Source: Spirochaetota bacterium (GTDB lineage: Bacteria; Spirochaetota; UBA4802; JAFGDQ01). Taken from it: a DNA stretch of 41,978 bases. Under the pieces are notes generated by a model. That model was not told where the DNA came from. It saw only the letters and a program-made list of their open reading frames with translations, and ran no database searches. This document shows, piece by piece, positions 24,088-32,892 of this stretch. The DNA lies in NCBI GenBank assembly GCA_016934735.1, contig JAFGSG010000097.1, positions 1 to 41,978 on the forward strand, read 5' to 3'. The position numbers were made by a program, and so were the translations under genes. Each line of letters starts with the position of its first letter. The stretch's first letter is position 1.

Positions 24088-24867
24088 TCAGTATTTTTTG
24101 TTTATATTATATAAATATTTAATGCCTTTCATAGTTAAAAGCGGGTCTATTTTGTGCGGATTTTCCAAATTATCGGAAATTATTTTTGAAAGTCCTCCGG
24201 TTAATAGGATTAAAAATTTTTTTTGGTATATTTTTTCTATTTCCGCAATAATCCCTTTAATCATTAATAGATATCCATAAAAAAAACCTGACGTTATTGC
24301 GTCTTTCGTATTCGTTGCAATGAATTTATCAGGTTTTTTAAAATTTATTCGTGAAAGTTTTGAGGTTTTTTCCGCCAGCGCATCAATTGTTATTCCTATT
24401 CCTGGCCCGATCAGCCCTCCGTCAAAAGTGCCGTTTTTATGTATAACACAGAAAGTGTTTGCTGTTCCGAGGTCAATAATTATGCAGTCTTTAGAATAAT
24501 CCCTGAAAGCAGCTTCCGCGTTCGCGATTCTATCGGGCCCAAGCTCTTCCGGATTATCATACATTAATTTTATATCGAGTTTAATATTACAGTTAATTTC
24601 GAGCGGATCAATATCAAACATATCTTTCGATATTGAGTTATATGCGTTGTTAACTTCAGTAACAACGCTTGAATAAGCAACTCCTTTAATAACTCCGTCT
24701 TTTAAAGAAGTATTCAGATATTTTTTTATAAGAATTTTTAATTCATCGGGAGTAATATTTTTATCGGTTTTATATGTATAGGTATTTTTCGGAGTGATTT
24801 TGTTTAATTCATAAATACCCATCATTGTATTTGTATTGCCGATATTGAATCCGAGTATGTAATCCAT
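24088..24867 (-). CDS. coaX: Type III pantothenate kinase
   Basis: CoaX phosphorylates pantothenate, the first committed step of coenzyme A synthesis; the type III enzymes belong to the ASKHA fold. At 259 residues it has normal length, with the GPDRIANAEAA motif (catalytic Asp), IIIDLGTANTF, the GGLIGPGIG loop and LLTGGLSK. The N-terminal phosphate-binding DxGNT motif reads NIGNT, with Asn8 replacing an aspartate that is nearly invariant in the family. The gene starts one base after the stop of the class I cyclase gene, so the two are co-transcribed. A close reading of the start codon region confirms AAT at codon 8. Confidence 0.88.
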   Translation of the reverse strand: MDYILGFNIGNTNTMMGIYELNKITPKNTYTYKTDKNITPDELKILIKKYLNTSLKDGVIKGVAYSSVVTEVNNAYNSISKDMFDIDPLEINCNIKLDIKLMYDNPEELGPDRIANAEAAFRDYSKDCIIIDLGTANTFCVIHKNGTFDGGLIGPGIGITIDALAEKTSKLSRINFKKPDKFIATNTKDAITSGFFYGYLLMIKGIIAEIEKIYQKKFLILLTGGLSKIISDNLENPHKIDPLLTMKGIKYLYNINKKY

Positions 24868-24868
24868 A

Positions 24869-27679
24869 TTATAATGAAAGATTTAATCCTTTTTCAATAA
24901 GTAATTCAAATTTATTCTTTTCAATAAAACTGAATGTGGAGTAATCTTTGTACATTTTAAAATCCAGATTGGCGTAATTAATATCTGTGACAAAATAATT
25001 ATAATCTTTGGCGGTTTCCATCAATACCTTTATTTCTCTCGCTATATTAGGGATATCGGTTTTTGATAAATTATCCGATATGCCGCCGTCAGGAAGATTG
25101 AACCTGTAACCTATCTCGCCGTTTTCTAGCAGTAATAATGATAATTTAAACTGGATAATCTTTTTTTCATGCCTGAAAATATTTTCATCCTGGGCAGGGT
25201 TAATTTCTGATATTTTACACTGATTTAAGTCGTTTCTTTCCAGATTGTAGATTTCGATTCCTTTGCTTTCTTTATGGTTAAATACTGAACCGGGATTGTT
25301 TTTCATGATCTGGGATATTATATTTTTTGAGAAAACGTATAATCTTGTAAGATAATCCTGGAAAATCTCCGCGTTTTTCCTGAAAAAGATCAATGAACCG
25401 CGCTCATCGGATACAAAAAAGTAGCAGTACTTTCTGGCTTTCTGATAATATATTTGTATTGCGTCATCCCTGAAATTATCAATGATGATTTTAAGGTGAT
25501 TAAGTTCAGGGTTCATCTGATTGACTTTGATTACATTTTTAATGCCCTGAAGCCCTGACAGGCTGTAAAGCATTTTTAATTCCGTATTAAAGACATTGCA
25601 TGTGATTTTATTTTCTTTTTTAACCCGGAGATGGGAAAATAATACGAAGTTGCCGCCCAGGGTAGTTATGTATTTTTTTGTAATTTTTTTTTCTGTCCCG
25701 TCTCCGTTGTCAGAAACAAAGAAATTATAAATGTCATTAAAAAGATACAGAATTAGTTTAAATTCCTTGCTGGCCTTGTAAGGATAGGGTGATGTTAAAG
25801 CGACGCAGTCTTTAAAGTCCTCTTTATGTTCTATCGCTCCGTTCAGCATTTTAGTCAGAATAGTTGAAAAGTCCAGTTCACTGTTATATTTTTCATATAC
25901 ATTTTCTCCCCAGCTGTTATAAGTCAGGTAATAAATATCTTCAATACCCTTGGGATATTTCGCGAAAAGATTTATTATTACGTAATTAATTATTGGGAAT
26001 GGATTGCTGAAGAAATATTTATTTTTAATATTCACTTTTTTCTGCGAAAAATGCATAGTCAGATCGTTTAATAATTCTCTGACATAACTCTGCTCGAGCA
26101 GATGATATCTGGATTTTATCTCGACTCTTGTAATATTATTCTGGTATAATCTGTTAATACTGATCCATGCAAGAATGGCCAGCAGATTCGGTTCCTTGTG
26201 AATGATCGATCTTTTACTGGACCCGGATCCGCTTAAAAAGCCTTTTGATAAAAGCCAGCTAATGGAACCATCCTCCTGGCTGATTGACTCGATAAAAAGA
26301 AATTTCTCCATAGGGTTGTCGTTAAAACTAACGGCTGGCCGTATTCTGTTTTCTCCGGAAGCAAAACTTGAAGAAATCCTTCTTGATATATAGCGCATTT
26401 CTTCATCGGTGAATTTCTGGGTAATTTTGTGGCTTTCGATACTGCTTAAAATATTTTTATAGGTTTTCAATATCAGCTTCGAAATATTATTCCAGAATTT
26501 ATTAAGAGCGCTGATGTCCCAGTCGCGGAATTCATCCATCTGCTTTAATTTTATTTTAAGCCAGTTCCATTTCCTGGCATACTCGAGCATTATTAATTTT
26601 TTTTCAGGTAAATATTCCTTTTTGTCTTCTGAGGCTATTGTGGAAAGATTCGGATCGATCTTAATATAAAAGCATCTTCTCAGGAGTTCCAGTACCAGCG
26701 GATCCTGTTCAGTTTTTTTAGAATAGTATTCCACGACCTGATTAAACATAAGTATGTAAGGATCAATGTAATAAACATCGAAGATGCCGCTTTGGATTTT
26801 TTCTTTTAAAATATTGCATAGCAGCGGATTGTCATTTTTTTCTTCCAGCAGGTATTTCTCCAGAATACCTATTTTAATGATTGATTTAAAAGGATTTCCC
26901 AGGGATTTTAATATCTGGAAAATGCCTGCGCCAAGAAATTCCTCTTTTTTAATTAAATGTAAATTTCCAAGATCAATAAAATCGGACGATAATTCCGACT
27001 TCTGGATTATGTTTAAATATTTTTCATAGTCTTCGTCTGTTGTACCGGCAGGGACAACCCACCAGAAAGGTATTTTACCGTGAAGTATAATCGAAGTTCT
27101 GAAAAATTCATCCTTTAATAGTTTTCCGAGGGCTTTGCCTGATATGTCATCTTCATCTGAGTCAAATATGGATTCCTTGATTCTCGAAATATCATTGAGG
27201 AAGAAGTGGATCTCCAGATTATACTTTTCAGCTGCCCAGGATTCAACTCCGCTTAGTTTAATTTTAAGCTGTCTTAAGCTATTGCCCTCAACAAGGTGCT
27301 GATCAAAGCACACCCAGTAATCGATATCCGATTCTTCGTTATAGGCAATACTGCCCGCGCTTCCCATCATCGCGAACAATTCAATAATAGGCTTTGTGTT
27401 CTTCAGTGTTTCCGGCCGGGCATTCGGGAAAAGTTTCCGGATTAAATTTAAGGCATTGTTTGATGGAGTAAAATTATAAATGCCAATAGGGTTATATCCT
27501 TCTATATAGCCGGGAAGATCCGGATGGTTGCTGCATAATATAAGCGGAATTGCATCAACCACGTTTTCCAGCTGTTTTTCGGCAATATAATTTTTAAATT
27601 TTTTTAACCTGATCTGGTTGTAATTAATAAAGTTTGTTTTGTTGGTTTTTATTCTTTCAAAAAATTCGTTCGTGTTCAT
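24869..27679 (-). CDS. cyaA: Class I adenylate cyclase (enterobacterial CyaA type)
   Basis: The 936-residue protein matches E. coli CyaA along its length. Shared elements are PGYIEGYNPIGI (57-68), the nucleotidyltransferase core GSAGS (106-110) with the catalytic aspartates D118 and D120 in SDIDYWVC, and the LLKDEFFRTS region. Further on are DPYILMFNQVVEYY with LLRRCFYIK, and the C-terminal YLTYNSWGENVYEKY, which parallels the regulatory part of CyaA. It is about 90 residues longer than E. coli CyaA (848). It should be a soluble cAMP synthase. This class is unrelated to the class III enzyme at 1452-4073. It lies between an HD-GYP gene (19 bp upstream) and coaX (1 bp downstream). Confidence 0.9.
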   Translation of the reverse strand: MNTNEFFERIKTNKTNFINYNQIRLKKFKNYIAEKQLENVVDAIPLILCSNHPDLPGYIEGYNPIGIYNFTPSNNALNLIRKLFPNARPETLKNTKPIIELFAMMGSAGSIAYNEESDIDYWVCFDQHLVEGNSLRQLKIKLSGVESWAAEKYNLEIHFFLNDISRIKESIFDSDEDDISGKALGKLLKDEFFRTSIILHGKIPFWWVVPAGTTDEDYEKYLNIIQKSELSSDFIDLGNLHLIKKEEFLGAGIFQILKSLGNPFKSIIKIGILEKYLLEEKNDNPLLCNILKEKIQSGIFDVYYIDPYILMFNQVVEYYSKKTEQDPLVLELLRRCFYIKIDPNLSTIASEDKKEYLPEKKLIMLEYARKWNWLKIKLKQMDEFRDWDISALNKFWNNISKLILKTYKNILSSIESHKITQKFTDEEMRYISRRISSSFASGENRIRPAVSFNDNPMEKFLFIESISQEDGSISWLLSKGFLSGSGSSKRSIIHKEPNLLAILAWISINRLYQNNITRVEIKSRYHLLEQSYVRELLNDLTMHFSQKKVNIKNKYFFSNPFPIINYVIINLFAKYPKGIEDIYYLTYNSWGENVYEKYNSELDFSTILTKMLNGAIEHKEDFKDCVALTSPYPYKASKEFKLILYLFNDIYNFFVSDNGDGTEKKITKKYITTLGGNFVLFSHLRVKKENKITCNVFNTELKMLYSLSGLQGIKNVIKVNQMNPELNHLKIIIDNFRDDAIQIYYQKARKYCYFFVSDERGSLIFFRKNAEIFQDYLTRLYVFSKNIISQIMKNNPGSVFNHKESKGIEIYNLERNDLNQCKISEINPAQDENIFRHEKKIIQFKLSLLLLENGEIGYRFNLPDGGISDNLSKTDIPNIAREIKVLMETAKDYNYFVTDINYANLDFKMYKDYSTFSFIEKNKFELLIEKGLNLSL

Positions 27680-27698
27680 TTGGCTTTACTTGGCGGAT

Positions 27699-28928
27699 TT
27701 ATCCTGCAGGTGCTTTAGTGCTCTTGTCGAAAATGTGTGCAATATAAACATTTATATCCCTTAAAAGATCAATACTTACAGGTCTTGTTATTGACTGCAA
27801 CTGTTTATTTGTAATAAGTTTTATTTTCGGATTCAAAGGATATAATCTGTTCATTTCTTCTATAACAGCGATTTCGCCTGAGCTCAGGCGGATTGTTTCC
27901 CCTTTGTCGAAAAAGTATTCTCCTTTGTTGAGCATGAAAGCCATTGACCTTATAAAATCCCGGACGTCTGCGGGCAGGAACTGGCATTTCTTTTTAAAAG
28001 GCGCATACATTGAGTTAATTATAATCCTAAGGGCTTTTTTGGGAGAATAGGCTTCTCCATACGGCCTTTTGATGGTTAAAGCGCTGTACGCGTCGCATAT
28101 TGAAATGAGCCTTACTTCCTTGGGGATGTTGCCCGTGTAGGTGTTATAATCGTATTTAAATGGATATCCAAGGCCGTCAGGCCTTTCATGATGATATAAA
28201 ATAATACTTTTTTCGAGAGCGGATAAGTCAGGATTATCCTTAATTAAATTATGTCCGTATTCCGGATGTTTTTTAATTATCACTAATTCCTCATCAGTTA
28301 AAGAGGAATTTTTATTTAATATTTTCTGGTCTATCATGGATTTCCCAATGTCATGGAACAGGCCGCCAACACCCATCCTTACCCGGATAGCCCTGTTGTA
28401 TTCCAGCCTGGCGCCGAGAATCGCAGCAAGAATAGAGACATTGGATGAGTGAATGTAGGTATATTCATCCAGGTTTTTCAATTTAGTGAATGGCGTAAAA
28501 ACGCTATCGGTATTATTTTCAATATTTTTTAAAATACTATCCACATGATCGTGCGCTTTTCTGATCTTTTCCGGAGTTATTGACTTTGGAGTAAAGTCGA
28601 TTGAATCTTTAATTGAATCAAAAATTTCCTTTGCCAGGTCAATAGATTCTTTCTGCTGGTTGTCATCAACGACATTTTTTTTAATATTTAATCCGGCAAT
28701 ATTTTTCATCAGTGTGCTCTGCTCAGGATTATAATATAAGAATTCAATTCCGGTGGATTTCAGATGTTTAATCAGAGGCTCAGTAAGAGGAGTGTTCATT
28801 TCAACTACAACATTGCCGTATTCATCGTAAAGATCGAACGAAACAGATGAGCCTATCTTGATTCTTTTTAAATCGAGCTGAATTTCAGGTATTCTGTCTT
28901 TTAATAGATTTTTTAATTCGGATTCCAT
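27699..28928 (-). CDS. HD-GYP domain c-di-GMP phosphodiesterase
   Basis: The 409-residue protein has a DUF3391-like or PilZ-sized N-terminal part (about 1-150), whose IGSSVSFDLYDEYGNVVVE opening is common in such proteins. A complete HD-GYP domain follows: H160, the HD pair at 192-193, HPEYGH at 221-226, and HHExxDGxGYP at 246-256. All metal ligands appear intact, so hydrolysis of c-di-GMP is expected. No transmembrane segment or receiver domain is present. It is the first gene of an operon with the class I adenylate cyclase and coaX, with a good promoter just upstream. Confidence 0.92.
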   Translation of the reverse strand: MESELKNLLKDRIPEIQLDLKRIKIGSSVSFDLYDEYGNVVVEMNTPLTEPLIKHLKSTGIEFLYYNPEQSTLMKNIAGLNIKKNVVDDNQQKESIDLAKEIFDSIKDSIDFTPKSITPEKIRKAHDHVDSILKNIENNTDSVFTPFTKLKNLDEYTYIHSSNVSILAAILGARLEYNRAIRVRMGVGGLFHDIGKSMIDQKILNKNSSLTDEELVIIKKHPEYGHNLIKDNPDLSALEKSIILYHHERPDGLGYPFKYDYNTYTGNIPKEVRLISICDAYSALTIKRPYGEAYSPKKALRIIINSMYAPFKKKCQFLPADVRDFIRSMAFMLNKGEYFFDKGETIRLSSGEIAVIEEMNRLYPLNPKIKLITNKQLQSITRPVSIDLLRDINVYIAHIFDKSTKAPAG

Positions 28929-28959
28929 AAAATTTTCCAGGAGTTAAAAGTATATAATA

Positions 28960-28988
28960 ATCTTAGAATCGGGACAAGAAAAAGTCAA
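28960..28988 (-). promoter_or_regulatory. Predicted promoter of the HD-GYP / cyaA / coaX operon
   Basis: On the minus strand TTGACT (28988-28983), 17 bases and TAAGAT (28965-28960) form a sigma70-like core about 30 bp before the start codon, in the 140-bp gap after selB. Confidence 0.45.
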
Positions 28989-29068
28989 GCCAAAGCGGTA
29001 ATATTATTGAAGGTGCATTCTGAAATGTTTGTAAAGTAATAAATAAATATTTCTAAACTTGCGCCGGG

Positions 29069-30907
29069 TCAGACCTTTACCCTGAAATCGCCTAATCTTT
29101 TTATAAGCCCGTCACTTTCAATTTTATTAAGAAGCGGAATAAGATATTTTCTGGAAAGAGAAGTGCATTCTTTTGCGTCAGCTATGGTAATACGCTCCCG
29201 TGTATCAAAAAGGCCGATTATTTTTTTCTTCAGGTCATTGTATACTTCCGGATGATAAATAATGTTGCCATCCAGGCTGACCGCGAATCCCGGGCGTATC
29301 AGGTCTTTTATCTTTTTCTTCATTGAATCATCTTTTATTTTATCGATATCTATTCCCTCCGTGCCCTTTTCTTTAAGCTGCTGCAGAATTTTCTTTTTAT
29401 CGTCTGTCAGTGTTTCAACTGTAACTGAATCGTTGGCAAAATATCTTCCCTCTTTTTCAAGTATATTATTGCTGTTTTGTATTTCGCGTATTATTATTTT
29501 AGAGATATTCAAGTCTGCATCCGCAATATCTGATATCTCTTTTATGTTCAATCCGACATTTTTTTTAATGATTTCCAAAATTTTATTTTTTAAATCTGTA
29601 TAATACTCTTTATCCAGAATTAATTCATCGATTTTAACAATGGAACCTGCTTTTTGAAATTCTGAGATAGTGTTTTCAATATATTTATTTTTATACGGCA
29701 GCCGCGCTTTTATTTCATCTGATGTGGTCGACACTTTTATTTTAATAAAAAATTCAATTATTCCCTTAAGAGATAAATCCGTGAATAGATTGATTTTTTT
29801 CTTTAATGACTTTTTATCTTTAATAATAGCATAGTCAGGAATAATTACTTTTCCGCCGCCTATTATTCTGTACCCGCCGGGATTTGTAATAATAAATGAT
29901 TCGCCCGGGAAGAAAAACCACTTATCGTCTAACTTGATTCTCACAAGGATTTCGTTTTGCCGGGCTTCGTTCTCTTCATTAACCAAATCACTTAAGAGTA
30001 TTATTTTACCTCTTATGCTGTATGTACCTATCAGAATTTCAATACCATGATTATTTTTAATGGATTTTTTAATTCCGGAAAGTTTAATGGCAGCTATTAT
30101 GTCCGCGGATCCGGTAAAGAAATTATTTTTTACAATGATCTGCCCTCGTTTGAGCTCGTCAACCCTGATACCGTGGAGATTCAATGCTGTTCTTCGCGAA
30201 GGAGTCCCTTCGTTAAGGGCATGGTGATGGCTTTCAATTGTTTTTATTCTTACTTTGACATTTCCGGGAAGAACAGTCAGTTCATCATTTTCGAAAAAGC
30301 TCCCGTTCTTGAGTGTACCTGTTATTACAGTTCCATGTCCCTTTGATTCAAACGCGCGATCGACAAAAAGATAGGGTTTTCCAGCATCTTCTGTCCGGGA
30401 TAATTTTTTTAAATTATTATAAATTATTTTTTTAAGTTCGTCAATTCCTGAACCTGTTTTGGACGATACTTTTACAATGTCATAATTTTTAAATCTGGTG
30501 TTTGTTAACCGTTCTTTTACTTCCTCTTCGGTGATTTCTATTGTTTCCTGATCCGCGATGTCTGTCTTTGTCAGTACAACTATCATTCTTTCTATGCCGA
30601 GATAGTCGATCACCTTAAAATGATCCTCTGTCTGCGGCATCCAGCTGTCGTCGACCGCGATCACAAGAAGAGCAAGGTCTATGCCCCATGCACCGGCAGC
30701 CATGTTGCGGATGAAGCGCTCGTGACCCGGAACGTCTATTATGCTGACATTACCGAAGTCCGGGTACTCGATATCTGCAAACCCTATATCTATGGTCATT
30801 TCGCGCTGTTTTTCTTCAGGGAGCCGGTCGCAGTCAATTCCTGTAAGCGCCAGTATCAGGCTGGTTTTACCGTGATCGATATGTCCGGATGTTCCGATTA
30901 TGTACAC
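29069..30907 (-). CDS. selB: Selenocysteine-specific elongation factor SelB
   Basis: SelB is an EF-Tu-like GTPase that carries selenocysteyl-tRNA to UGA codons marked by a SECIS hairpin. The N-terminal GTPase domain has GHIDHGKT (8-15), DVPGHE and TKTD. Domains II and III follow, then a Lys-rich C-terminal array of winged helices (about 380-612) that in relatives binds the SECIS. The length (612) is typical. It starts with GTG, confirmed by AAGGA about 8 bases upstream. It is downstream of selA and tRNA-Sec on the same strand, separated by a 442-bp repeat-containing gap. Confidence 0.95.
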   Translation of the reverse strand: MYIIGTSGHIDHGKTSLILALTGIDCDRLPEEKQREMTIDIGFADIEYPDFGNVSIIDVPGHERFIRNMAAGAWGIDLALLVIAVDDSWMPQTEDHFKVIDYLGIERMIVVLTKTDIADQETIEITEEEVKERLTNTRFKNYDIVKVSSKTGSGIDELKKIIYNNLKKLSRTEDAGKPYLFVDRAFESKGHGTVITGTLKNGSFFENDELTVLPGNVKVRIKTIESHHHALNEGTPSRRTALNLHGIRVDELKRGQIIVKNNFFTGSADIIAAIKLSGIKKSIKNNHGIEILIGTYSIRGKIILLSDLVNEENEARQNEILVRIKLDDKWFFFPGESFIITNPGGYRIIGGGKVIIPDYAIIKDKKSLKKKINLFTDLSLKGIIEFFIKIKVSTTSDEIKARLPYKNKYIENTISEFQKAGSIVKIDELILDKEYYTDLKNKILEIIKKNVGLNIKEISDIADADLNISKIIIREIQNSNNILEKEGRYFANDSVTVETLTDDKKKILQQLKEKGTEGIDIDKIKDDSMKKKIKDLIRPGFAVSLDGNIIYHPEVYNDLKKKIIGLFDTRERITIADAKECTSLSRKYLIPLLNKIESDGLIKRLGDFRVKV

Positions 30908-30994
30908 GTAAATATCCTTAATATATTAGAATTGTTATAAAATTGTCATCAATCTTTCGATTGTCACAGGATTTCTCAAAATTTGCAAAGTAAA

Positions 30995-31246
30995 TTTGAA
31001 GATTCAAACTTAAAATTTGAAGCTTCAGGGTGAAAATTCGTAACTATAAACCCGCAGTTTGAAGCTTCAAGGTGAGAGTTTGAAACTATAAAGTCAAAGT
31101 TTGAAACTTCAGGACGTCAGTTCGAGATTACAAACCCGCAGTTTGAAGCTTCAGGATAACAGTTTGAAACTACAAACTTTGACTTTGAACCTTCAGGATG
31201 AAAATTTGAAATATAAAACTTACACTTTGAAACTATAACCTGAAAG
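30995..31246. repeat. Twelve degenerate 21-bp tandem repeats between selA and selB
   Basis: Twelve consecutive units of exactly 21 bases begin TTTGAA or a one/two-base variant (TTCGTA, TTCGAG). They alternate mostly between a form with CTTCAGG after position 7 and one with ACTATAAA or ACTACAAA, so the higher-order period is 42 bp. The 442-bp selB-selA gap (30908-31349) otherwise contains no gene. Read on the minus strand one frame translates to heptads with a repeated Ser-Asn, but it lacks a start codon and contains one TGA, so I treat it as non-coding. Confidence 0.9.
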
Positions 31247-31349
31247 TTTTTGCTAATATATTTAATTATTTCAGCAAAACAAGACAGATTGCTTGTCCGG
31301 ATAATACGATTTTATAACTAAAACAGCAATATATTAACAGCAATAATAA

Positions 31350-32741
31350 TTACCGGCCGTGAGCCTCTTCCATAAGTCCATCGATTGCCTCTGCAACTTC
31401 CGGTATTTCATTGTCCGCTATAGCGCGCAGATCAAGCATAAATTTATCATCAAGAATATAACCGGCTATGGGGATCTCGCGATTTAAAAATTTATTGTAA
31501 ATTTCTTTAGCAGACACTCCCGGAATATTTATCTGCATCGCAATGCTTTCAACTTTCAGCGTCGGAAGGCTTCCTCCGCCGAAAACGCTTTTTGCGGGCA
31601 CTCTTGTTATATATTCTTTTTTATTTTCAGCTTTTACTTTTTTAATAAGGCGGTTTGCTTTATTGCCCAATGTCCTTTTATTCTGAAAGATAATACTCCA
31701 TAGCGATATTTTTTCAATGTTTCTGTTTGCATATTGAATAAGGGTTTCCTGCAGGATATAATATGTTATTTTGTCCACCCTGAACATTCTCATCAGGGGA
31801 TTTTTCTTTAATTTCTGAATAAGGTCTTTTCTGCCCACAATAATCCCTGCCTGACAGCCCCCGAGCATTTTATCGCCGCTGAAGCAGAGAATGTCCGGCC
31901 CCTGCGACAGCTCAAATGATATGGTAGGCTCAAAGGTTTTCGGAAACCTTGCGTCCACAAGGAGGTTTCCGCTCCCGAGATCGCGTACGAACAGCCTTGA
32001 TGGGTTTTTTAACCCGGCCAGCTCTTTCAGAGACGGACTGCTGCTGAAACCTTCTATCCTGAAGTTCGATTTATGCACTGACAGGATCATCGCTGTATCT
32101 TCTGTAATTGCTTTTCTGTAATCATCTATGTCCGTAATATTAGTGGTGCCGACTTCTAAAAGCCTTGCTCCGGTCTGCATTAAGATGTCCGGTATCCTGA
32201 ATCCGCCGCCTATTTGCACGAGTTCGCTCCGTGATATCACTACTCCTTTTCCTTTTGCGAATTCGCTTAATATGAGAAAAACGCTTGCTGAATTATTGTT
32301 TACTATGAGAGCGTCTTCGGCAGACGTTAAGTTACAGATAAGCTCTTCTGCAAAACCGCCTCTTTTCCCTCTCTTCCCTAAAGGCAGGTCAAGTTCCAGG
32401 TTGCAGTATCCAGACAGTTTTGCCGTAAGACCGCGAAGCAATTCTTCAGAGATTGGTGAGCGTCCCAGATTAGTGTGAATCACGACGCCTGTTCCGTTTA
32501 TTACTCTTTGAAGCTTTTCGCGCTTTTTGCGGACGCAGCTTTCTACTATCGATGACATCAGCCGTTCAATATCAATTTCCTGGTCTTTGTCAAACTGCTC
32601 TCTGAATAATTTGATCTCTTCACGGATTATATTTACTATTATTCCTTTTCCCAAAAGAGGAATAAATTCGTTAATTTTTTCTGACTGTAAAATCTTCTCA
32701 ACCTGCGGAATTTGTTTTAAAATATTTTCGAGATTTTCCAT
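31350..32741 (-). CDS. selA: L-seryl-tRNA(Sec) selenium transferase SelA
   Basis: SelA is a PLP enzyme that converts Ser-tRNA(Sec) to Sec-tRNA(Sec) using selenophosphate. The N-terminal INGTGVVIHTNLGRSP motif and the pyridoxal lysine K291 in FSGDKMLGG are present. The next residues read CQAG instead of the usual PQAG. At 463 residues it is the normal bacterial length. A weak ribosome site (GGGAAC) precedes the ATG. tRNA-Sec lies about 150 bp upstream and selB downstream, forming a compact selenocysteine locus. selD, needed for selenophosphate, is not in the window. Confidence 0.95.
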   Translation of the reverse strand: MENLENILKQIPQVEKILQSEKINEFIPLLGKGIIVNIIREEIKLFREQFDKDQEIDIERLMSSIVESCVRKKREKLQRVINGTGVVIHTNLGRSPISEELLRGLTAKLSGYCNLELDLPLGKRGKRGGFAEELICNLTSAEDALIVNNNSASVFLILSEFAKGKGVVISRSELVQIGGGFRIPDILMQTGARLLEVGTTNITDIDDYRKAITEDTAMILSVHKSNFRIEGFSSSPSLKELAGLKNPSRLFVRDLGSGNLLVDARFPKTFEPTISFELSQGPDILCFSGDKMLGGCQAGIIVGRKDLIQKLKKNPLMRMFRVDKITYYILQETLIQYANRNIEKISLWSIIFQNKRTLGNKANRLIKKVKAENKKEYITRVPAKSVFGGGSLPTLKVESIAMQINIPGVSAKEIYNKFLNREIPIAGYILDDKFMLDLRAIADNEIPEVAEAIDGLMEEAHGR

Positions 32742-32772
32742 GGTTTTGTTCCCAGTATCACAAAAATTAGAG

Positions 32773-32874
32773 TTGTTGCATAACTCGATATAACATACGG
32801 GAAACCCGAGGAAATGCCCTCCCCCGCCTGCGGCGGGGGAGGGAATTTCCTATTATTTCTTAGTTTTGCAACAA
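32773..32874. repeat. Nested palindromic element with GC-rich core
   Basis: The outer arms TTGTTGCATAACT (32773-32785) and AGTTTTGCAACAA (32862-32874) match in 12 of 13 bases. The core is a perfect 12-bp hairpin, CCCTCCCCCGCC (32817-32828) with GGCGGGGGAGGG (32832-32843) around TGC, extended by GGAAAT/ATTTCC. There is no U-run after it on either strand. It looks like a REP or miniature mobile palindrome in the gap between selA and tRNA-Sec. Confidence 0.8.
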
Positions 32875-32892
32875 GTCTATTATTTTTAAATG

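Noticed and set aside
24281-24340. Third copy of the AACCTGA palindrome inside coaX
   Set aside because: An 11-base inverted match is present, but it is part of normal conserved CoaX coding sequence and lacks the GGAAC/GTTCC ends.
30995-31246. CRISPR array
   Set aside because: The units are contiguous, degenerate and without unique spacers, and no cas genes are present.
30970-31290. Possible repeat-containing selenoprotein on the minus strand between selA and selB, with an in-frame TGA in an otherwise open heptad-repeat frame
   Set aside because: The frame has no ATG, GTG or TTG start or ribosome site. The TGA has no visible SECIS-like hairpin, and similar Ser-Asn heptad translations arise from intergenic TTTGAA repeats. 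A simple tandem repeat explains it better.
32797-32850. Intrinsic terminator for tRNA-Sec or selA
   Set aside because: The GC-rich hairpin is strong, but no T-run follows on either strand, and nested outer arms point to a repeat element.
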